The notes under the pieces: generated by a model
The model's database searches: none
What the model was told of the DNA's origin: nothing
What the model saw: only the letters and a program-made list of their open reading frames with translations
Shown here: positions 34,086 to 38,479 of the stretch, piece by piece
Layout: every line of letters begins with the position of its first letter
Numbering within the stretch: position 1 is the first letter of the stretch
Assembly: GCA_963205375.1 (NCBI GenBank)
Contig: CAUJJV010000067.1
Span: 1-38,479, forward strand
DNA length: 38,479 bases
Direction of reading: 5' to 3'
Source: Pseudomonadota bacterium
GTDB lineage: Bacteria; Pseudomonadota; Gammaproteobacteria; Burkholderiales; Burkholderiaceae_C
Program-made: the position numbers and the translations under genes

Positions 34086-35271
34086 TAGTGCTCTTGCGCC
34101 GTATGCCAGTGATCCGGCACTGTCGCGTGGCAGGCGCTTTGTTCAGCCGCCTGCGCCGACCCGTACCGAGTTCCAGCGTGACCGTGACCGCATCGTGCAC
34201 TCCACCGCGTTCCGCCGTCTTGTGTACAAAACCCAGGTTTTTCTCAACCACGAGGGAGATCTGTTTCGTACCCGCCTGACACATTCGCTGGAGGTCGCCC
34301 AGCTCGGCCGGTCCATCGCACGGGCGTTGCGAATCAATGAGGATCTTGTCGAGGCCATTGCCCTGGCGCACGATCTGGGGCACACACCGTTTGGTCATGC
34401 CGGTCAGGATGCGCTGAATGACAGTATGGAGGCCCATGGTGGGTTTGAACACAACCTGCAGAGCTTGCGGGTGGTAGACCATCTGGAAGAGCGGTACCCG
34501 GATTTTGACGGGCTGAACCTGACTTTTGAAACACGGGAAGGCATCCTCAAGCATTGTTCACGCAGGAATGCACTGGCTATTGAGCAAATCGAACATGTGT
34601 ACGCCGATGGCAATGGTGGCGTTGGCCAGCGTTTTCTCAACCGCACGGAGCCGAGCCTGGAAGCACAGCTGTGTAATCTGGCGGACGAAATTGCCTACAA
34701 CGCACACGATGTCGACGATGGGTTCAGATCGGGTCTGATCACGCTGGAGCAGTTGCGGGAGGTTCCCCTGTTCGCACAATTCAGCGACATGGCACTGAAA
34801 AATCATCCACGGCTGGTTCAACCGACGCAGTCACGGCGGTGGATGTATGAGTCCATCCGCCTGATGCTCAGCCAACAAGTTTACGACGCAGTGGCTGCGA
34901 CCCAGATAGCCCTTGATGCAGCACAGGTAAAAAGCGTCGAGGATGTGCGCCGAGCGGCCCCGTTGGTGCAGTTTTCACCAGATATGCGCAGGCAGTCGAC
35001 CGAGCTCAAGTCATTTCTATTCCAGCATTTGTACCGCCACCCGCAGGTCACGCAGACGATGGACATGGCCAAGCGTGTAGTGCGCGAGTTGTTCGATGTC
35101 TACGTCGCCAAACCGCAGGAAATGCAGGCAGGCTTCGCTTCACGCACGGAAGCACAAAACGGCGTGGATTCAGCACCGCATCGGGTTGTGGCGGACTATA
35201 TTGCCGGTATGACCGACCGATTCGCTGCGCGGGAGCATGAACGATTGACGGGGCAGCGTCTGCTTGCCTGA
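34075..35271 (+). CDS. dgt: dGTPase-like triphosphohydrolase (HD domain)
   Basis: A 398-residue HD-domain enzyme of the dGTPase-like family. The start must be TTG at 34075 or further in, because an in-frame stop sits at 34036 and no ATG or GTG intervenes; the conserved N-terminus YASDPALSRGRR begins soon after. The catalytic site is clear: HSTAFRRLVYKTQVF, the metal motif RTRLTHS with its His, then LAHDLGHTPFGHAG giving the HD pair. These enzymes hydrolyse dNTPs to nucleoside plus triphosphate. Clustering with aroKB is seen widely in betaproteobacteria. Confidence 0.93.
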   Translation: MSINSALAPYASDPALSRGRRFVQPPAPTRTEFQRDRDRIVHSTAFRRLVYKTQVFLNHEGDLFRTRLTHSLEVAQLGRSIARALRINEDLVEAIALAHDLGHTPFGHAGQDALNDSMEAHGGFEHNLQSLRVVDHLEERYPDFDGLNLTFETREGILKHCSRRNALAIEQIEHVYADGNGGVGQRFLNRTEPSLEAQLCNLADEIAYNAHDVDDGFRSGLITLEQLREVPLFAQFSDMALKNHPRLVQPTQSRRWMYESIRLMLSQQVYDAVAATQIALDAAQVKSVEDVRRAAPLVQFSPDMRRQSTELKSFLFQHLYRHPQVTQTMDMAKRVVRELFDVYVAKPQEMQAGFASRTEAQNGVDSAPHRVVADYIAGMTDRFAAREHERLTGQRLLA

Positions 35272-35292
35272 CCACTGTTTTGAAAGACCACG

Positions 35293-35883
35293 ATGACTTC
35301 CCAATCACGCTCCAGTGATGAACAGATGCTTTCTTTGACGGTGCGTTGGCTGGAGCGCGCGGTCATCGGGCTCAATCTCTGCCCGTTTGCGAAAAGCGTT
35401 CACGTCAAAGGCCAGATCCACTACCGATTGAGCCATGCCACGCAAAAGCAAGAGTTGCTGCAAGTGCTGCAGGAAGAGCTTCAGGCGTTGCAAGCAACAG
35501 ATCCCGCAGTGCGCGACACCACACTGTTGATACTGGCAGACTGTTTTCCTGATTTCCTGGACTTCAATGACTTTCTGCAGGATGCAGATGATGTTCTGTA
35601 CACGCTGGGGTTGGATGGCACCCTGCAAATCGCCAGCTTCCATCCCAGGTTCCAGTTTGCCGGAACTACCGAGGACGACATTACGAATTTCACCAACCGG
35701 GCACCCTTTCCGGTGTTGCACCTGATTCGGGAAGCCAGCATTGCACGCGCTGTGGAGGCCTTCCCGGACGCAGAAATGATTTACGAGAAGAACATGCGGA
35801 CCCTTGAAGACTTGGGCCGCGCCGGCTGGAAAGAGTTGGGTCTGGAAATCGAACGTGAACAAGACGCAGAGAGGCAAGCATGA
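35293..35883 (+). CDS. DUF1415 family protein
   Basis: A 196-residue soluble protein with the family features near the start: WLERAVIGLNLCPFA, including the conserved Cys near residue 31, then HYRL, DCFPDFLDFNDFL and IASFHPRFQFAGT. No signal or membrane segment. The function of DUF1415 is unknown. It starts 21 bases after dgt and overlaps the next gene as ATGA, so it is probably co-expressed with the methyltransferase. Confidence 0.88.
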   Translation: MTSQSRSSDEQMLSLTVRWLERAVIGLNLCPFAKSVHVKGQIHYRLSHATQKQELLQVLQEELQALQATDPAVRDTTLLILADCFPDFLDFNDFLQDADDVLYTLGLDGTLQIASFHPRFQFAGTTEDDITNFTNRAPFPVLHLIREASIARAVEAFPDAEMIYEKNMRTLEDLGRAGWKELGLEIEREQDAERQA

Positions 35884-36797
35884 AATCGCGCCAAGCAGCC
35901 AAGCCAATGCCATCTGCCAAGGTATCTGCGGCCAGCCCACTGGATGCGGAATTGCGTCCGGGGCAGTCCATTGAACTGCTCAAGGAACTGCATATTCTTA
36001 CGCGCGATGGCAAGCTGAACCAGGATTCCCGCCGCAAACTCAAGCAGGTGTATCACCTGTATCAGTTTATCGAGAAGCTGCTACAGGAACTTCCGGCCAA
36101 TCCCAATGGGACGCTCACCCTGGCGGACCATGGTGCCGGCAAGTCGTACTTGGGATTTATCCTGTATGACCTGTATTTCAAGAACTTGCCGAAAAGTCAC
36201 ATCTACGGCATTGAGACGCGGGCGGAACTGGTTTCCAAATCCAGAGAACTGGCGGAGAAGCTGGGCTTTTCGCGCATGTCGTTTATCAATCTGAGCGTGG
36301 CCGAGTCCGCCCAATCGGAAGCATTGCCCGGCCAATTCGATGTCATCACTGCGTTGCATGCATGCGATACCGCCACGGACGACGCCATCGCCTTTGGATT
36401 GCAGAAGAAGGCGCGGGCCTTTGTGCTGGTTCCCTGCTGTCAGGCTGAAGTGGCGCGGCATTTGAGCCAGAGTAAGGCACTGTCTCTGGCGCGCACCCCG
36501 TTGGCCGAACTCTGGCGCCACCCGTTGCACACGCGGGAGATGGGCAGCCAGATTACCAACGTATTGCGTTGCCTGTACCTGGAGGCACATGGTTACCAGG
36601 TGACCGTAACCGAACTCGTGGGTTGGGAACACAGCATGAAGAACGAGTTGATCCTGGCGCGTTACACCGGGCAAAAAAAGCGGGCCGCAGCAGCGCGTTT
36701 GCGATCGATTCTGGAGGAGTTCGGACTTCTGGAGCTGCTTGACACAAGGTTTACATTGCCGCGCGACAATGATGGCGACAACGGAACGGCTGGCTGA
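35880..36797 (+). CDS. Class I SAM-dependent methyltransferase
   Basis: A 305-residue protein. After a basic N-terminus (about 50 residues), the Rossmann core shows motif I as LADHGAGKSYLG near residue 80, an acidic ribose-binding IYGIETR near 113, and a conserved HACDTATDDAI near 159 followed by PCCQAE near 184. This HACD-T-D plus PCC set resembles Methyltransf_32-type enzymes, several of which act on RNA or are uncharacterised. The substrate cannot be named. It is translationally coupled to the DUF1415 gene, which suggests a shared process. Confidence 0.82.
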   Translation: MKSRQAAKPMPSAKVSAASPLDAELRPGQSIELLKELHILTRDGKLNQDSRRKLKQVYHLYQFIEKLLQELPANPNGTLTLADHGAGKSYLGFILYDLYFKNLPKSHIYGIETRAELVSKSRELAEKLGFSRMSFINLSVAESAQSEALPGQFDVITALHACDTATDDAIAFGLQKKARAFVLVPCCQAEVARHLSQSKALSLARTPLAELWRHPLHTREMGSQITNVLRCLYLEAHGYQVTVTELVGWEHSMKNELILARYTGQKKRAAAARLRSILEEFGLLELLDTRFTLPRDNDGDNGTAG

Positions 36798-36840
36798 AGC
36801 GTTCTGAAGCGGTATCTTTTCAATATTTTGGGGGTTGACT

Positions 36841-37308
36841 ATGAAACGATGGTTTGGGTTGGGGGTGGTCCTTGCAGCTTCGTTGGTATTGGGTGCCTGT
36901 GCGACCAGCAGTCCGGATGTCATCCAGCGCGGCGACGCGCAGCGTATGGCCCAGGTCGAAGATGCCGTGGTTTTGTCGGTGCGTACCGTTACGGTTGACG
37001 GTAGCCAGTCCGGTGTGGGCGCTACTGTGGGTGGCGTGGTCGGTGCGATTGGCGGCTATGGTGGAAGTGGCGTCCAGCGCGAAGCGCAAGTGCTGGGTGT
37101 ATTGGCAGGCGTGGCAGGTGCCGCGGTAGGTAATACCCTGGAGCGTATGACTACCCGCGAAGAGGCGGTTGAAGTCCTGGTTCAGCTCAAAAATGGTGAA
37201 AGGCGCGCGATTGTGCAAGCCAAGGCAGCCGAGGTGTTTGCTGCGGGCGACCCAGTGATCATTGTCACAACGGGTGGCAAGGTTCGCGTGACCAAAGCCC
37301 CCCGGTAA
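36841..37308 (+). CDS. SlyB-like outer membrane lipoprotein (glycine zipper)
   Basis: A 155-residue lipoprotein. The ATG at 36841 begins a signal with lipobox LGAC (C20). Residues about 55-105 form a glycine-zipper double helix (GVGATVGGVVGAIGGYGG and VLGVLAGVAGAAVGNTLE), the hallmark of SlyB/PcpA-like proteins. A small beta-rich C-terminal domain ends with VRVTKAPR. SlyB-type proteins help stabilise the outer membrane under stress. The gene is preceded by a 43-base gap from the methyltransferase. Confidence 0.88.
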   Translation: MKRWFGLGVVLAASLVLGACATSSPDVIQRGDAQRMAQVEDAVVLSVRTVTVDGSQSGVGATVGGVVGAIGGYGGSGVQREAQVLGVLAGVAGAAVGNTLERMTTREEAVEVLVQLKNGERRAIVQAKAAEVFAAGDPVIIVTTGGKVRVTKAPR

Positions 37309-37446
37309 ATTTTGATGACAGGATTCGATGCCTCATGGCACGGAAACTTTCCACCGCTCCCGTTTGGGAAGTAATAATTTCCCGGATCAATCGGTGAACC
37401 AGTCATCGGTGGACGCCTTGATACCCTCACTGGGTTAGTCAGTCCT
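37309..37446. other. Non-coding leader of the RAYT transposase
   Basis: This 138-bp region contains GGAAA-C-TTTCC at 37342-37352, GGGAA (37366-37370) pairing with TTCCC (37379-37383), and ACTG/CAGT arms just before the start codon. The small hairpins may be remnants of the terminal sequences that RAYT enzymes recognise, but I could not define element ends. Confidence 0.35.
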
Positions 37447-38148
37447 ATGGCTCGCCTTCCCCGTCTTGCGTTGCCAGGTTGTGTTCACCACGTGATGCAG
37501 CGGGGTAACAACGGGCAACGTATTTTTGAAACTGCGGCCGACTACCAGCGAATGTTGGATCTCTTGAGCGAGCATTCCCGGACGTTTGGAGTGGCGGTGC
37601 ATGCGTATGTGCTCATGGCCAACCAGTTCCATGTGCTGGTGACGCCGCATACGGAGACCGGGCTCCCACAGATGATGCAGGCGGTGGGCCGCCAGTATGT
37701 GCGTCATTTCAACGATGTTCACCAGCGAACCGGCACCTTGTGGGATGGGCGGTATCGATCTACCGTCATCGAAGCGGAGCAGTTTCTGCTGGCCGACATG
37801 GTCTACATCGATCAGAGTCCTGTTCGGGAAGGACTGGTGGTGCAGGCTGGCGAATATCTGTGGTCCAGCTTCGGGCATTACGCCGGCCAGCGCGTAGACA
37901 AACTTCTGACTGTGCACCCGCTGGTGTGGAAGCTCGGAAACACGCCATTTGCGCGTGAGGCGGCTTACACCGAAATGGTGCGAGCGGGGATCAATGCGGT
38001 GCAGCAGGAGGCTTTGCGCAACGCCATTCTTTCCGGGTGGCCCTTGGGCACGCCAGAATTTGTCGACAATCTGCAAAAAGCCACTCCGAGGCGACTTACC
38101 AAAAGCAGTCCTGGCAGACCTCCCATCGAGCGAAATACTCGGGAATAG
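37447..38148 (+). mobile_element. REP-associated tyrosine transposase (RAYT, IS200-like Y1 family)
   Basis: A 233-residue protein of the Y1 transposase family. The N-terminal MARLPRLALPGCVHHVMQRGNN and the segment YVLMANQFHVLVTP are typical of RAYTs. The expected HUH pair reads Q60-F61-H62, so the first metal-binding His is replaced by Gln. The probable catalytic tyrosine Y120 is kept in MVYIDQSPVREGLV, aligning by eye with Y115 of the E. coli RAYT. Further family features, GTLWDGRYRS and YLWSSF, are intact, so the reading frame is under constraint or recently arrived. RAYTs are usually single copy and act on REP hairpins. A hairpin overlaps the stop codon. Confidence 0.9.
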
Positions 38149-38160
38149 CGGTCTATTCCC
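38141..38160. repeat. REP-like hairpin at the RAYT stop codon
   Basis: GGGAATAG at 38141-38148 pairs perfectly with CTATTCCC at 38153-38160 around a CGGT tetraloop. The left arm ends with the TAG stop. A T-run follows 13 bases later, so it is not a normal terminator. It could be a recognition hairpin for the transposase. Confidence 0.5.
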
Positions 38161-38262
38161 TCGCAAATACTGGCTTTTTTGCTATCATTTTTGATGTGTC
38201 CCCAATAAGTTTCTGGAAGTTTGGATTGAATTTAATAAGAATCTGACCCCATTTATTTTGCT

Positions 38263-38278
38263 TGGCACCTTTGTTGCA
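38263..38278 (+). promoter_or_regulatory. Sigma-54 promoter of gltB
   Basis: TGGCAC at 38263-38268 and TTGCA at 38274-38278 with a five-base spacer match the sigma-54 consensus exactly; the -24 GG and -12 GC have the required ten-base spacing. Transcription would start near 38289, giving a leader of about 33 bases. This fits nitrogen control of glutamate synthase. No clear enhancer (NtrC) site is visible in the 114 bases between the RAYT gene and this promoter. Confidence 0.8.
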
Positions 38279-38321
38279 ATGCGGTATTCTTGTCATCCAC
38301 TGTCATTTTCAGGAGTGCGCC

Positions 38322-38479
38322 ATGACCACGGCTGCCGAAATCAAGCATCTTCAAGAACACGGTCTCTATTCCAACGCCAATGAGCACGACGCGTGCGGCG
38401 TGGGTTTTGTCGCCCATATCCGTGGTGAAAAAAGCCACTCCATCGTCAAGAATGCGCTGAAGATTCTTGAAAACCTCGA
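38322..38479 (+). CDS. gltB: Glutamate synthase large subunit, 3'-truncated by window end
   Basis: Only the first 52 codons are present. The start at 38322 has AGGAG six bases upstream. After a 24-residue propeptide the sequence HDACGVGFVAHI supplies C25, the N-terminal nucleophile cysteine exposed by processing in the class II glutamine amidotransferase domain of GltB. The enzyme uses glutamine and 2-oxoglutarate to make glutamate, and its sigma-54 promoter suggests nitrogen regulation. gltD is expected outside the window. Confidence 0.93.
   Translation, partial: MTTAAEIKHLQEHGLYSNANEHDACGVGFVAHIRGEKSHSIVKNALKILENL

Noticed and set aside
37913-37928. NtrC-like site TGCACC-N4-GGTGTG in the RAYT gene
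   Set aside because: The spacer is one base short of the usual form, it is about 335 bases from the gltB promoter, and it encodes a conserved RAYT segment, so chance is likelier.

Overview
The window is about 38.5 kb of high-GC betaproteobacterial chromosome, most like the Comamonadaceae (a Rhodoferax/Polaromonas/Acidovorax-type genome). This rests on gene content and order: metK divergent from two tandem lpxL-type acyltransferases, System II cytochrome c maturation genes (resB-ccsA type), msrPQ, lysA-lptM divergent from cyaY, then ponA divergent from pilMNOPQ-aroK-aroB-dgt, with gltB at the right edge. A family of short dispersed repeats that I associate with Comamonadaceae genomes also occurs four times. 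The species assignment is inference. Both edge genes are cut.

Layout. 1-7.5 kb: the 3' part of a large DUF748/AsmA-like envelope protein, a secreted fasciclin protein, a PaiB-like flavin protein, a pirin, and a two-gene unit of a BNR/sialidase-like protein with a membrane protein. 7.5-13.3 kb: a minus-strand run that starts with metK and continues through a GT9 glycosyltransferase, a GtrA flippase-like protein, an ArnT-like GT39 transferase and a K+ channel with a TrkA-N domain. 13.4-15.2 kb: two late lipid A acyltransferases, so this block looks devoted to LPS and surface glycan. 15.2-16.8 kb: an alpha/beta hydrolase coupled to the GTPase engB. 16.9-21.1 kb: a dihaem cytochrome c, tandem hairpins with a terminator, then resB and ccsA. 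21.2-22.8 kb: msrP and msrQ, periplasmic methionine sulfoxide repair. 22.8-27.0 kb: lysA, lptM, cyaY, ponA. 27.3-35.3 kb: type IV pilus assembly genes pilMNOPQ, with aroK, aroB and dgt downstream on the same strand. 35.3-38.5 kb: DUF1415 protein, methyltransferase, SlyB-like lipoprotein, a solitary RAYT-type transposase, and the start of gltB behind a textbook sigma-54 promoter.

No gene-free stretch exceeds 300 bases; the longest is 27015-27282. I see no rRNA, tRNA, CRISPR array, prophage or defence island. Most genes are housekeeping and well known. The parts most worth a second look are: (1) four copies of a 36-base core repeat, two of them read in the same frame inside unrelated proteins and one overlapping the dgt start; (2) a 28-bp inverted repeat that contains both stop codons of the convergent paiB-like and pirin genes; (3) a RAYT transposase whose HUH motif has lost its first histidine; (4) a consensus sigma-54 promoter for gltB just downstream of that transposase; and (5) paired operator-like direct repeats exactly 20 bp apart upstream of the fasciclin gene.
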